Part shown: piece after piece, positions 42,878 through 52,117 of the stretch | Layout of the letters: each line of letters begins with the position of its first letter | Numbering within the stretch: the stretch's first letter is position 1 | Origin: Frateuria edaphi | Lineage (GTDB): Bacteria; Pseudomonadota; Gammaproteobacteria; Xanthomonadales; Rhodanobacteraceae | Assembly: GCF_021117405.1 (NCBI RefSeq) | Contig: NZ_CP088251.1 | Coordinates: 2,418,001-2,482,000, forward strand | DNA length: 64,000 nt | Direction of reading: 5' to 3' | The notes under the pieces: generated by a model | What the model was told of the DNA's origin: nothing | Databases searched by the model: none | What the model saw: only the letters and a program-made list of their open reading frames with translations | Translations under genes and position numbers: made by a program

Positions 42878-44569
42878 GTGGCCAGTGACTCGAACAGTCC
42901 GCGGGTCGACTACGCGTTCGGCGATATCCGCGTCGAGCCGGCGGCCCACCGCGTGTTGCGCGATGGCCACGAACTCGAACTGGAGCCGAAGGCCTACTCC
43001 GTGTTGCTGCAGTTCGTGACCCATCCGGGCGAACTGATCCAGCACGACGACCTGCTGGAACACGTGTGGGGGCACAAGTGCGTCACGCCGGCATCGTTGA
43101 GCCGGGTCATCTCGCAGTTGCGCCAGAAGCTCGGCGACGAAGCGGCGGAGCCGCGCTACATCCAGACCGTGCATGGGCTTGGCTATCGCCTGATCGCCGG
43201 CGTCACAGCCAGGAACCCAACGGATGCCAACCGGGCCAGCGGCGCCGTGCCCCGTCCACTGCGCCATGCGGACGGCGACCACGACCGCCGCAGCATCGCC
43301 GTGTTGCCGTTCGTCAACATGAGCGGCGACGTGGAAAACGAGTACTTCAGCGACGGCATCGCCGAGGAAATCCTCAGCCTGCTGACCAAGCTGCCGCAAC
43401 TGAAAGTTTCCTCGCGAACCTCCTCGTTCTTCTTCAAGGGCAAGGAGATCGACCTCCCGACGATCGCGGCCAAGCTGGACGTCAGCACCGTGCTCGAAGG
43501 CAGCGTGCGCCGGGCGGGCAACAGGGTGCGGCTCACCGCGCAGCTGATCGACGTGGCGTCGGACTCGACGCTGTGGGCCGAGACGTACGACCGCGAACTG
43601 CGCGACGTGTTCGCCATCCAGGACGACATCGCCCAGAGCATCGTCGATGCCCTGAAGGTCACCCTGTCGCCGAAGGAGCGCCGCGCGATCCAGTACGTCG
43701 CCACCGCCGACGTGCAGGCCTATGACGACTATCTGCGCGGGCGGAAGTATTTCTATGCATGGAACCGGCGCGATTCGCTGCGCGCCATCGACATGTACGA
43801 GCGCGCCATCGCGCGGGACCCGAAGTACGCCGCGGCCTGGGCCGGCCTGTCCGATGCGTACGTGATGCGGCATCGCTTCCTGGATGCGAATCCCGCGCAC
43901 GTGGCGCAGGCCATGGAAGCCAGCGAGCGGGCCCTGCAGATGGACCCGGACTCGGCCGAGGCGCATGCCTCGCGCGGCCTGGCGCTGTACGTCAGCAAGC
44001 GGTTCAAGCAGGCCGAGCAGGAATTCGAGACGGCCATGATGCTCAACCCGAACCTGCTGGAAGCCTATTTCCTGTACGGCATGATCTGCAGTTCGCTGGG
44101 CCATTTCCAGAAAGCCGCCTGGCTGTACCTGCGCGCGGCCGAAGTCAGTCCCGCCGACTACCTGCCGCTGGTCTACCTCAGCCAGGCGTACAGCGAGATG
44201 GGCCGCAAGGAGGACGAACGCAAATCCCGTCATCGCGCGATCGAGTTGATCGAACGCGCGTTGAGCGTGAACCCCGACGACGCCCGGGCCCGCTACATGG
44301 GGGCCGCGAATTTCGCGGCGATGGGCGACAAGGCCAAGGCGATCGAGTGGGCCAACCTGGCACTGCGATCGAGCGAAGACGAGCCGATGGTGTTCTACAA
44401 CGCCGCGTGCACGTTCGCGGTGCTGGAGGAACACGACCGGGCCATCGACCTCCTCGAACGCGCGGTGAAACTCGGCTGGGGCGACCGCGCCTGGATGGCG
44501 AACGACAGCGACCTCGCCTCGCTGCGCAACAAGCCCCGCTTCCAGGCGCTGCTGACCAGCCTGAACTGA
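42878..44569 (+). CDS. CadC-like regulator: winged helix, TolB/adenylate-cyclase-type linker, TPR domain
   Basis: A 563-residue protein starting with GTG at 42878, the first codon before a typical OmpR/PhoB winged helix (residues about 12-105): FGDIRVEPAAHRVLRDGHEL, KAYSVLLQFVTHPGELIQHD, VTPASLSRVISQLRQKLGDE, YIQTVHGLGYRLIAGV. Residues about 138-250 contain SIAVLPFVNMSGDVENEYFS and DGIAEEI, a TolB-like/adenylate-cyclase-associated region. Residues about 280-555 are TPR repeats (YAAAWAGLSDAYVMRHRFLD, AEAHASRGLALYVSKRFKQA and similar). Unlike CadC it has no membrane segment, so it is a cytoplasmic sensor of unknown signal. No target gene is apparent. Confidence 0.88.
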   Translation: MASDSNSPRVDYAFGDIRVEPAAHRVLRDGHELELEPKAYSVLLQFVTHPGELIQHDDLLEHVWGHKCVTPASLSRVISQLRQKLGDEAAEPRYIQTVHGLGYRLIAGVTARNPTDANRASGAVPRPLRHADGDHDRRSIAVLPFVNMSGDVENEYFSDGIAEEILSLLTKLPQLKVSSRTSSFFFKGKEIDLPTIAAKLDVSTVLEGSVRRAGNRVRLTAQLIDVASDSTLWAETYDRELRDVFAIQDDIAQSIVDALKVTLSPKERRAIQYVATADVQAYDDYLRGRKYFYAWNRRDSLRAIDMYERAIARDPKYAAAWAGLSDAYVMRHRFLDANPAHVAQAMEASERALQMDPDSAEAHASRGLALYVSKRFKQAEQEFETAMMLNPNLLEAYFLYGMICSSLGHFQKAAWLYLRAAEVSPADYLPLVYLSQAYSEMGRKEDERKSRHRAIELIERALSVNPDDARARYMGAANFAAMGDKAKAIEWANLALRSSEDEPMVFYNAACTFAVLEEHDRAIDLLERAVKLGWGDRAWMANDSDLASLRNKPRFQALLTSLN

Positions 44570-44577
44570 GGCACGCG

Positions 44578-44605
44578 GCGGGCCTGCTCCCGGGAACCCG
44601 CTTTT
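44578..44605 (+). terminator. Weak terminator-like hairpin with T4 run
   Basis: GCGGG (44578-44582) pairs with CCCGC (44597-44601) followed by TTTT (44602-44605), directly after the CadC-like gene stop (44569). The 5-bp stem and long loop make it a modest candidate. Confidence 0.4.
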
Positions 44606-44638
44606 GTCAGCCGGGCATGGCCGTCCAGGCGCGCTCGA

Positions 44639-45238
44639 TCAGGCCTTGTTGCGCACGGCGGCAACCTTGGCCATGAGCTGGTTGATGGCGTTGATCGCCG
44701 TCGGCTTGCCGCCCAACGCATGAGCCCGCGTGAAGTCGAAATCCACGAACCCGTTGCTGGTTTGAACGCGGATCCGGCAGTCCCTGGCCGCCGTCATCCG
44801 CTCCAGCACGGAGTACGGGATGACGACCTCGTTCATGCCGTACAGCCGGTTGGAGCCTGCCGACCCGCCTCCGGACGCAGCACGACTGGTCGGTTCGCCC
44901 GCCGAATACTGGGAGATGTCGCCATCGATGTTGATGAAGAATGCGCGTGTGTCGCTGAAAACCAGCGTGCCTGCAGTACCCGGGGCCCAACCCACGACAA
45001 GCGCAACGCTTTCTGGTGCCGCGCTCGACCACCGGGCTCCGAGCTCCAGCGGCTCGGTCCATGTGCCATCCACGTTGGCAAGCGCGTTGGGCGAGGCCTC
45101 GATGAGGGTCGCGTTGTCGAAACCGGACGTTCTTTCCGTGACCACGCCTCGGCCCGTCAACTGGTCCAGCGTGGTACAGCCGGACATGGCCAGCGCAAAG
45201 GCAACCACGAACAAGCGCTTTTTGTTGATACCGATCAT
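44639..45238 (-). CDS. Lipoprotein, function unknown
   Basis: A 199-residue protein with a lipobox (ALAMSGC, Cys21) after a short signal sequence (MIGINKKRLFVVAFALAMSG), hence a membrane-anchored lipoprotein. A GGGAG site precedes the ATG at 45238. The mature domain (GTWTEPLELGARWSSAAPES, VALVVGWAPGTAGTLVFSDT, RAFFINIDGDISQYSAGEPT, NEVVIPYSVLERMTAARDCR, IRVQTSNGFVDFDFTRAHAL) looks beta-rich. I do not recognise a family. It is convergent with the CadC-like regulator. Confidence 0.65.
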   Translation of the reverse strand: MIGINKKRLFVVAFALAMSGCTTLDQLTGRGVVTERTSGFDNATLIEASPNALANVDGTWTEPLELGARWSSAAPESVALVVGWAPGTAGTLVFSDTRAFFINIDGDISQYSAGEPTSRAASGGGSAGSNRLYGMNEVVIPYSVLERMTAARDCRIRVQTSNGFVDFDFTRAHALGGKPTAINAINQLMAKVAAVRNKA

Positions 45239-45841
45239 GTGTAACTCCCTTTTGATGATCCATGGCGAGCCTGACGTTCTGGCGACGACGCCAGGTGCGA
45301 TCCGAAGGCTCAAGAGAAGGACCCGTGTTGCGCACACGCGCCGGAGCGCAACCGCGCCTGCCCCACGCGTGCTGCAACCAACGCTGCCGTCCCCTCATTA
45401 CGGGACACGCGCGGCTCCTCGCCGCCGCGCCAGGCACGCGGTCCACCAGCGAGTGGAACGCCGAGGCCGAGCCATCTCCGACAGGATCACCCGACGCCGC
45501 GACCACCACGATCAGCGCAGGACGCGCCCAACCGTCATCCGAGCAAGCCTTCTGCTGTCAGACAATGCGCCCGACGCCTTGGGTGAGATCCGATCCATCA
45601 CCGGCGGACACCGGCGATGACCCGGCAACCACATGTCGAAGCCATGACCGCGGCACCATGCGGGAGTGGTCGGGTGCATGGTCGAACGGGATACTGGAAC
45701 GCGGGCGTGGCCAGCGCGATGACGTGTCCGGCGCACGATGACGCGCGCCACTGCGTTTCGCACCGCGTGAACCCGCCTCGAGTGAGGCTGCCTCCAGTTC
45801 TGAAGTTCAGCGCGTCACCCCTTCCCCACAGGAGTTGCTCC
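45239..45841. other. 603-base intergenic region without recognisable gene
   Basis: This is the longest gene-free stretch in the window, between the lipoprotein (start 45238, minus) and the endonuclease/exonuclease/phosphatase gene (start 45842, plus). Open frames of 80-160 codons run through it on both strands but give Ser/Pro/Arg-rich translations with no motif and no ribosome site. It may hold two promoters; I cannot identify boxes. Confidence 0.5.
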
Positions 45842-46708
45842 ATGCGTCTGCTATCACGCGTTTTCCTGATTTCCGGGCTCGCGCTCGCCTCCAGCATGGC
45901 CAGCGCCACCGCGCTGCCGGGCACGCACGACCTTCGCGTGATGACCTTCAACGTGCGCTACGGCACGGCCGACGACGGCATCAACGCCTGGCCCAAGCGT
46001 CGTGACCTGATGGTCCGGGTCATCCGCAAGGAACACCCGGACATCATGGGCACGCAGGAACTGCTCTCGCCCCAGGGCGACTACCTGCAGCAACACCTGG
46101 CGGGCTACACCTGGTTCGGCATGGGCCGCAACGGCAACGAGATCGACGAGAACGGCAACGAGCACATGGGCGTGTTCTACGACAGGACGCGCCTGCAGGT
46201 GCTCGAGTCCGGCAACTTCTGGCTGTCGGAGACCCCGGACAAGCCCGGAAGCATCGGAGCCGGCCTGTTGATGCCCCGCATGGTCACCTGGGCGAAATTC
46301 CACGACCGGCGCAGCGGCAAGGATTTCTACTACTACGACACGCATTTTCCCTACCGCGACGGCGAGGAGGCCGAAGCGACCCGCGAGCGTTGCGCCGAGC
46401 AGATCCGGCAGCGCCTGGCGCGACTGCCTGACTCGGTTCCCGTCATCCTGACCGGTGACTTCAACACGACGCCGGACAGCAGGACGCACGCTTCCCTGAC
46501 TGAAGTCCTGCACGATGCGCGTACGTCGTCGCCACGAAACGATGGCCCGGAGGGCAGCTTCCACGACTTCACCGGCCATGCGACCAAGCGCATCGACTGG
46601 ATCCTCTACCGCGGCCTGGAAGCCGACGACGTGCGTACGATCACCACGCACGAGGGCAAGGTCTACCCTTCGGACCACTTCCCGGTGGTGGCGGACTTCA
46701 GCTGGTAG
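45842..46708 (+). CDS. Secreted endonuclease/exonuclease/phosphatase family protein
   Basis: A 288-residue exported protein starting at 45842 with AGGAG upstream and a signal peptide of about 22 residues (ISGLALASSMASA). The DNase I-like fold motifs are in order: LRVMTFNVRYG, DIMGTQELLSPQ (metal ligand Glu), FYYYDTHFPYRD (catalytic His), VPVILTGDFNTTP (Asp and Asn), RIDWILYRG, and YPSDHFPVVADF (final Asp-His). The family includes extracellular nucleases, phosphodiesterases and sphingomyelinases; the substrate is unclear. A weak hairpin follows the stop. Confidence 0.92.
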   Translation: MRLLSRVFLISGLALASSMASATALPGTHDLRVMTFNVRYGTADDGINAWPKRRDLMVRVIRKEHPDIMGTQELLSPQGDYLQQHLAGYTWFGMGRNGNEIDENGNEHMGVFYDRTRLQVLESGNFWLSETPDKPGSIGAGLLMPRMVTWAKFHDRRSGKDFYYYDTHFPYRDGEEAEATRERCAEQIRQRLARLPDSVPVILTGDFNTTPDSRTHASLTEVLHDARTSSPRNDGPEGSFHDFTGHATKRIDWILYRGLEADDVRTITTHEGKVYPSDHFPVVADFSW

Positions 46709-46775
46709 GAGCCCGCAGGAGCGTTGGCTCCCGGGCCGAACGTGTACCTGTCGCGCCAAGCGCAACGGGCGCCTG

Positions 46776-47558
46776 TCAGGAAATGGCTTCCATGTTCGAG
46801 CTCAGCACGTGCCAGCCCCGCGCGTCATGCCGCAACACCGCGGTATGCCACGAGGCGCACAGGTCGCCACACCAGAAGCCGTACTGGACGTCGTAGTCGC
46901 CATCCGGGCGGCGCATCGGCAGGCCCACGTTCATCCGCATCCTCTGCTGCATCGGCGCCTTGCCGGAGGGCCACGCGCTTCCGGGGAACAACCGCAGGCC
47001 GGTGTCGACCAGTTGCCTGATGGCATCGGCGGAGAGGTCGCGCTGGAGCCCGCTGTCCGGCCAGCTCATGGACACGTAGAGCGGCATGCGGTTGGCGCGC
47101 ACGTAGCCGTCCTTCGCCGTGGCCTGGTAGCGCACCAGCGCGACCATCATGCCCTGCAGGTCCGGAGCGGGATGAAGCACCGCGTCCTGCTGCGCCGCGC
47201 GCCGGACGCGGGCTTCCCCGAGGTGAGCCGCCACACTGCCTTGCGCGACACACTGCCTCACCGCCGGATCGCGCGCGCACACGGCGCCGGTCGCCTCGTC
47301 CAACGTGACCTCGAGCGAGGCCGGCGCCTTGGAGATGTCGCGGTCGAGCCGGAAGTGCCATACGCCGCGGCTTGGATCGAACTCGATGCCGCTGATCGTG
47401 GCGTCGTCTATCTCGGGCCGAAGCGCCGCCAGAGAGGCCTGCATGGCATCCATCCCGTCCAGCAGCGGCCTGGCCGGGGCACCCTGTGCGATCGCGACGC
47501 CGCTCGCGGGGATAAGGGCGAAAGATATCCATCCGAGGTACCGACCTGCCATCCGCAT
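46776..47558 (-). CDS. Exported protein, function unknown
   Basis: A 260-residue exported protein. The start at 47558 (ATG CGG ATG) is chosen because the signal peptide then begins at once (MRMAGRYLGWISFALIPASG, ending VAIA); the in-frame ATG at 47552 is also possible. The mature domain has segments IDDATISGIEFDPSRGVWHF, LEVTLDEATGAVCARDPAVR, YVRANRMPLYVSMSWPDSGL and VQYGFWCGDLCASWHTAVLR, with a close Cys pair (FWCGDLC). No family recognised. It is convergent with the endonuclease family gene. Confidence 0.62.
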   Translation of the reverse strand: MRMAGRYLGWISFALIPASGVAIAQGAPARPLLDGMDAMQASLAALRPEIDDATISGIEFDPSRGVWHFRLDRDISKAPASLEVTLDEATGAVCARDPAVRQCVAQGSVAAHLGEARVRRAAQQDAVLHPAPDLQGMMVALVRYQATAKDGYVRANRMPLYVSMSWPDSGLQRDLSADAIRQLVDTGLRLFPGSAWPSGKAPMQQRMRMNVGLPMRRPDGDYDVQYGFWCGDLCASWHTAVLRHDARGWHVLSSNMEAIS

Positions 47559-47693
47559 CGCCACGCCCCCGCCTGGTGGGTCCGGAAACGGTAGCCCGAT
47601 CGCCGATGATCCGGCAATCGGACCATGCCTGCGTTCACCGGGAAAACGAACGATGCCGGGACAGGCGAGCATCGCGTTCCGCCGGGCCCGAGG

Positions 47694-50075
47694 TCATGGA
47701 CGCACGTCGAAGTCGGCCTGCGCCGCCGCCTGCGAGCTGCCGCCGACCCACACCGTGTAGTGCGTGGGTTCCACCACCTGACGGCTGTGCACGTCGTAGA
47801 ACGACAGTTCGGGGAAGCCGAGCTCGAAGCGCACCTGCCGCGATTCGCCCGGCTTCAGCGTCACGCGCTGGAAGCCCTTCAGGCCGCGCACCGGCTGCTC
47901 GACGCTGGCGCCGAGGTTGCGCACGTACAGCTGCGCGACTTCCGTGCCTTCGCGCTTGCCGGTGTTGGTCAGCGTGGCCGTGACTGTGACCAGCGATTTC
48001 GCGCCTGGCCGATTGGCCTCGGCCAGCGGCAGCGTGGCTCGCAAAACGTGCACGCCGGAGTACGCGAAGCTCGTGTAACCCAGGCCAAACCCGAACGGGA
48101 ACAACGCGTCGTTCGGCACGTCGATGTAGCGCGAGACGAAGCGCGTTTCGCCGCCACTGGGCGGCTTGCTCAAGTCGGCGTCGCCGGCGGGCCGGCCGGT
48201 AGGGAACTGTGCGTAGTACAACGGCTCCTGCCCGACCGCGCGCGGGAAGCTCATCGGCAGCTTGCCGCTGGGCGCGACGTCGCCGAACAACACGTTGGCC
48301 AGCGCGTTGCCGGCCTCGGTACCGGGGAACCACACGGCCATGATCGCCGGCACGTGCCTGGCCGCCCAGTCCAGCACCAGCGGGCGACCGGAGAACACCA
48401 GCAGCACCACCGGCTTGCCCGTCGCCGCGATCTTCTCCAGCAGTTGCTGCTGGTTGCCCGGCAGGTCGAGGTGCGCGCGCGAGCCGGCCTCGCCGCTCAT
48501 TTCCGACGACTCGCCCAATGCCATGACCACCACGTCGGCCTGGCGCGCGGCCTGCAGCGCGGCATCGAAGCCCGCCGTCGCGTCGCCCAGGACGTCCGTG
48601 CCGTGCGCGAACAATACGTGGCCGCCACGCTGCTGCATGCGCCGCTCCAGTGCCTGGCGCAGCGTCACCACGTCGGACGCCTGCGTTGCGCCGCCCCACG
48701 CGCCCTGCATCTCGTTGGAGGCATCGGCAAGCGGGCCGATCAGCGCCACCGACTTCACTTCGTTGCCCAGCGGCAGCACCGCCTTGCCGCCGACCGGCGC
48801 GTTGCGCAACAGCACGAACGACTCCTCGGCGGCACGGCGCACCAGCGGACGATGTGCAGGCACCGCGTGCGTCACCTCGGTGCCCTGCGCGTAGGGATGC
48901 TCGAACAAGCCCAGCGCGAACTTGACCCGCAGCACGCGCCGCACGGCCTCGTCCACGGTGGCCATCGAAAGCTTGTGCTCGGCCAGCAGCTTGGGGATCT
49001 GCGTGTCGTAGAAGTGGGACATCATGTCCACTTCCACGCCCGCCTCCAGCGCCTTCTTCGTCGCGGTGGCGGCGTCGAGCGCGATGCCGTGGTGGGTCAG
49101 TTCCATCACCGCGGTGTAGTCGCTGACCACGAAACCGTTGAAGCCCCATTCCTTGCGCAGGATCTCGTCCATCACGTAGGGGTTGGCGGTGGCCGGCACG
49201 CCGTTGAGCGCGTTGAACGAACTCATCATCGTCGCCGCGCCCGCCTCGACCGCGGCCTTGTACGGCGGCAGGTAGACCTGGCGCAGGCGGATGTCGGACA
49301 TGTCGGTGGTGTTGTACTCGCGCCCCGCCTCGGCCGCGCCGTAGGCGGCGAAGTGCTTGACCGAGGCGGCGACGCTGTCCGGCCGGGACAGGTCGCTGCC
49401 TTGGTAGCCGCGCACGTAGGCACGCGCCATCGCCGAGCCCAGATACGGGTCCTCGCCCGCGCCTTCGGTCGAGCGGCCCCAGCGCGCGTCGCGCGAGATG
49501 TCGACCATCGGCGAGTAGAACCATTTCACGCCGGCGGTGGTGGCTTCGGTCGCCGCCATGTGCGAAAGGTCCCCGACCAGCGCCGTATCCCACGATGCCG
49601 CCAGGCCCAGCGGCACCGGATAGATGGTGCGATAACCGTGGATCACGTCCGCGCCGAAAAGGATCGGGATGTGCAGGCGGCTGTGCATCGCCGCCTCCTG
49701 GAAGGCGCGCGTCTTCTCGGCGCCGATCACGTTGAGCATCGAGCCGAGCCGGCCTTGTCTGGCCAGCGCCATGGCGTCGACCTCGGTCTTGGTCTCCGGG
49801 TTGGCGGCGAGCTCCTTGTCGCCGGTGGTGGGGGTCGGCGCGCTGAAGCCCTGATCGTTGTACTGGACGAGCTGGCCGATCTTTTCTTCCAGCGTCATCT
49901 GGTCGAGTAGCGCCTCGACACGCCGTTCGATCCCGGGCGAGGCCAGTTGCGCGTTCGAAGGCGCCGTGGCGTGCGGCAGAGCGCCGGCGACCTGCGCTTG
50001 GACGACTGTGCACGCGAACGTGCTTGCAAGCAGCAACACGGAGGGACGCAAACGGAAGATCGATGATCGGTTCAT
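47694..50075 (-). CDS. bglX: Periplasmic beta-glucosidase, glycoside hydrolase family 3 (BglX-like)
   Basis: A 793-residue enzyme starting at 50075 with a signal peptide of about 27 residues (LLLASTFACTVVQA). The GH3 N-terminal barrel (residues about 50-380) includes MTLEEKIGQLVQYNDQGFSA, the nucleophile Asp319 in GFNGFVVSDYTAV, and KHFAAYGAAEAGREYNTTDM. The GH3 C-terminal domain (about 415-640) and a C-terminal fibronectin-like domain (about 690-785, TNTGKREGTEVAQLYVRNLG) are typical of BglX. It removes terminal beta-glucose from oligosaccharides; beta-1,2-, beta-1,3- or beta-1,4-linkages are all possible in the family. It is divergent from the GH43-like gene with an operator-like dyad between, and probably belongs to the carbohydrate locus at 47.7-58.3 kb. 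Confidence 0.95.
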   Translation of the reverse strand: MNRSSIFRLRPSVLLLASTFACTVVQAQVAGALPHATAPSNAQLASPGIERRVEALLDQMTLEEKIGQLVQYNDQGFSAPTPTTGDKELAANPETKTEVDAMALARQGRLGSMLNVIGAEKTRAFQEAAMHSRLHIPILFGADVIHGYRTIYPVPLGLAASWDTALVGDLSHMAATEATTAGVKWFYSPMVDISRDARWGRSTEGAGEDPYLGSAMARAYVRGYQGSDLSRPDSVAASVKHFAAYGAAEAGREYNTTDMSDIRLRQVYLPPYKAAVEAGAATMMSSFNALNGVPATANPYVMDEILRKEWGFNGFVVSDYTAVMELTHHGIALDAATATKKALEAGVEVDMMSHFYDTQIPKLLAEHKLSMATVDEAVRRVLRVKFALGLFEHPYAQGTEVTHAVPAHRPLVRRAAEESFVLLRNAPVGGKAVLPLGNEVKSVALIGPLADASNEMQGAWGGATQASDVVTLRQALERRMQQRGGHVLFAHGTDVLGDATAGFDAALQAARQADVVVMALGESSEMSGEAGSRAHLDLPGNQQQLLEKIAATGKPVVLLVFSGRPLVLDWAARHVPAIMAVWFPGTEAGNALANVLFGDVAPSGKLPMSFPRAVGQEPLYYAQFPTGRPAGDADLSKPPSGGETRFVSRYIDVPNDALFPFGFGLGYTSFAYSGVHVLRATLPLAEANRPGAKSLVTVTATLTNTGKREGTEVAQLYVRNLGASVEQPVRGLKGFQRVTLKPGESRQVRFELGFPELSFYDVHSRQVVEPTHYTVWVGGSSQAAAQADFDVRP

Positions 50076-50121
50076 GGCAGCACGAGATGCGAGCGGCAGC
50101 GCCCGCTTGAGCGTGAAGACG

Positions 50122-50141
50122 TTTACACGACCGGGTGTGAA
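50122..50141. promoter_or_regulatory. Operator-like dyad between divergent GH3 and GH43 genes
   Basis: TTTACAC-GACCGG-GTGTGAA is a near-perfect inverted repeat (one mismatch) in the 104-base divergent gap, 47 bases upstream of the bglX start and 39 upstream of the GH43-like start. It could be bound by a LacI-type or CRP/Clp-type regulator and coordinate both genes. The regulator is not encoded in the window. Confidence 0.5.
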
Positions 50142-50179
50142 AAGATCAGATGTTCCCGATCCGGCCGAGGCCGCATGCC

Positions 50180-52033
50180 ATGCCACACGCCTGCCCTTCC
50201 CGTTCCTGTCTCACGCTCGCCCTGCTGGTCACCGCGGGCATCGCCGCAACGGGTGCCCGCGCCGCCGTGAACCCGCATGGTCGCACCTGGGCCAACCCGG
50301 TCGACGTCGACTACCGCTACAACTACGAGCAGATGAACCAGGGCATCTCCTACCGTACCGGCGCCGATCCGGCGGTGGTGCGCTACGGCGACGCCTACTA
50401 TCTGTTCCTGACCCTGGCCGATGGCTACTGGCGCTCCACCGACCTGGTGCACTGGGATTTCGTCAAGCCGGACCGCTGGCCGTTCGACGGCCCGGTGGCG
50501 CCGGCCACGCTGGTCGCCGATGGCAAGCTGTTCCTGATGCAGTCGGCGATGCAGCCGGTGCCGCTGCTGTATTCGACCGATCCCGCGCATGGCCACTGGA
50601 ATTTCTGGACGCGCCTGTTGCCGCCGGTCCCGGGCGCCGTGTGGGCGGGCCACGAGAGCGAGATGAAGCCGGGCGACCTGCCGCCCGGCCCGTGGGACCC
50701 GGGCCTGTTTCGCGACGAGGACGGCAAGACCTATCTGTACTGGGATTCCTCGAACGTCTTCCCGCTCTACGGCGCGCAGATCGACCTGGCGCTGGACCAC
50801 GGAAAGGAAGGCGAAGGCAAGCGCGTCACCTTCGTCGGCAAACCCGAGGCCCTGCTGCGCCTGCATCCGGACCAGCACGGCTGGGAGCGTTTCGGGCAGG
50901 ACCACACCGACGAGAGCATCGACCCCTACGTCGAGGGCGCCTGGATGAACCGCCACGGCGACACCTACTACCTGCAGTACGGCGCGCCCGGCACCGAGTT
51001 CAACGTCTACGCCACCGGCGTCTACACCAGCGACAAGCCGCTCGGTCCGTTCCACTACGCACCGTACAACCCCATCGGCTACAAGCCCGGCGGATTCGTG
51101 GTCGGCGCCGGCCACGGTTCCACCTTCGAGGACACCTACGGCAACACCTGGAACACCGGCACGATGTGGGTAGCGGTGAACTGGCGCTTCGAGCGGCGTG
51201 TCGACTTGTTTCCCGCCGGCTACCACGACGACGGCCAGATGTGGGTCGACACCCGTTTCGGCGATTTCCCGCAGCGCATGCCCGACCACAAGCTCAAGCC
51301 CGGCGAAAGCACGTTCACCGGTTGGATGCTGCTCTCCTGGCGCAAGCCCGCCACCGCCTCGTCGCAGTTGCCCGATCACGGGCCGGCGGAGGTCACCGAC
51401 GAGAACCCGCGCACCTATTGGGTCGCCGCGCAAGACAATCCGGGCCAGACGCTGACCATCGATCTCGGTACCACGCGCAGCGTGCGCGCCGTGCAGGTGA
51501 ACTTCACCGACTACAAGGCCGGCCGCTACGGCGACGCGCCGGACATCGTCACGCAGTTCAAGCTCGAAGGCTCCACCGACGGCAAGCACTGGACCGTGCT
51601 TGCCGATCTCTCGCACGAGCAGCGCGACCGGCCCAACGCCTACCTGGAGTTCGACCGGCCCGCGCACGTCCGCTACGTGCGCTACGTGCACGGGCACGTC
51701 GGCGCGAAGCACCTGGCGATCTCCGATCTGCGCGTATTCGGCAACGCGGACGGCGCGCCGCCGTCACCGCCGGAGCTCGTGTCCGCCAAACGCGATACGG
51801 ACGCCCGCGACGCCGAGATCGCGTGGAAGCCGGTACCGGGCGCGGTGGGCTACAACGTGCGCTGGGGACTGTCCGCCGACCGGCTGCACGAGACCTACCA
51901 GCGCTTCGCCGACCAGCCCACGCACCTGCAACTGCGCTCGCTCAACAAGGGCGTGCGTTACGTGGTGGCCGTGGAGGCGTTCGACGAGCATGGGGTGTCG
52001 AAACTGTCGCGGGTGGCGACGCTCGAACCCTGA
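50180..52033 (+). CDS. Exported GH43-like glycosidase with discoidin and fibronectin type III domains
   Basis: A 617-residue exported protein. The ATG at 50180 (MPHACPSRSC) is preferred over 50150; the signal peptide ends about residue 29 (GARA). Residues about 60-400 form a five-bladed GH43-like propeller with acidic loop motifs ISYRTGADPAVVRYGDAYYL, GPWDPGLFRDEDGKTYLYWD and DESIDPYVEGAWMNRHGDTY; these supply the Asp/Glu residues expected at a GH43 active site. Residues about 410-540 are a discoidin/F5-8C domain (GQTLTIDLGTTRSVRAVQVN), and 545-615 a fibronectin type III domain. It probably acts on plant or microbial polysaccharide beside BglX. Confidence 0.85.
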   Translation: MPHACPSRSCLTLALLVTAGIAATGARAAVNPHGRTWANPVDVDYRYNYEQMNQGISYRTGADPAVVRYGDAYYLFLTLADGYWRSTDLVHWDFVKPDRWPFDGPVAPATLVADGKLFLMQSAMQPVPLLYSTDPAHGHWNFWTRLLPPVPGAVWAGHESEMKPGDLPPGPWDPGLFRDEDGKTYLYWDSSNVFPLYGAQIDLALDHGKEGEGKRVTFVGKPEALLRLHPDQHGWERFGQDHTDESIDPYVEGAWMNRHGDTYYLQYGAPGTEFNVYATGVYTSDKPLGPFHYAPYNPIGYKPGGFVVGAGHGSTFEDTYGNTWNTGTMWVAVNWRFERRVDLFPAGYHDDGQMWVDTRFGDFPQRMPDHKLKPGESTFTGWMLLSWRKPATASSQLPDHGPAEVTDENPRTYWVAAQDNPGQTLTIDLGTTRSVRAVQVNFTDYKAGRYGDAPDIVTQFKLEGSTDGKHWTVLADLSHEQRDRPNAYLEFDRPAHVRYVRYVHGHVGAKHLAISDLRVFGNADGAPPSPPELVSAKRDTDARDAEIAWKPVPGAVGYNVRWGLSADRLHETYQRFADQPTHLQLRSLNKGVRYVVAVEAFDEHGVSKLSRVATLEP

Positions 52034-52117
52034 TCGATGGTTGCCTTTGCAGGCGCGGGGGCCCCTCGGGTGGCCGCGCTGCGCAACTTGCGTCTAGACC
52101 ACACGTATGGCGGTAGG

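Noticed and set aside
42731-44434. A 567-codon minus-strand open frame opposite the CadC-like regulator
   Set aside because: Shadow of a gene with clear winged-helix and TPR motifs.
47625-49910. A 761-codon plus-strand open frame opposite bglX
   Set aside because: Antisense to a full-length GH3 enzyme; low-complexity His/Arg/Val-rich translation.
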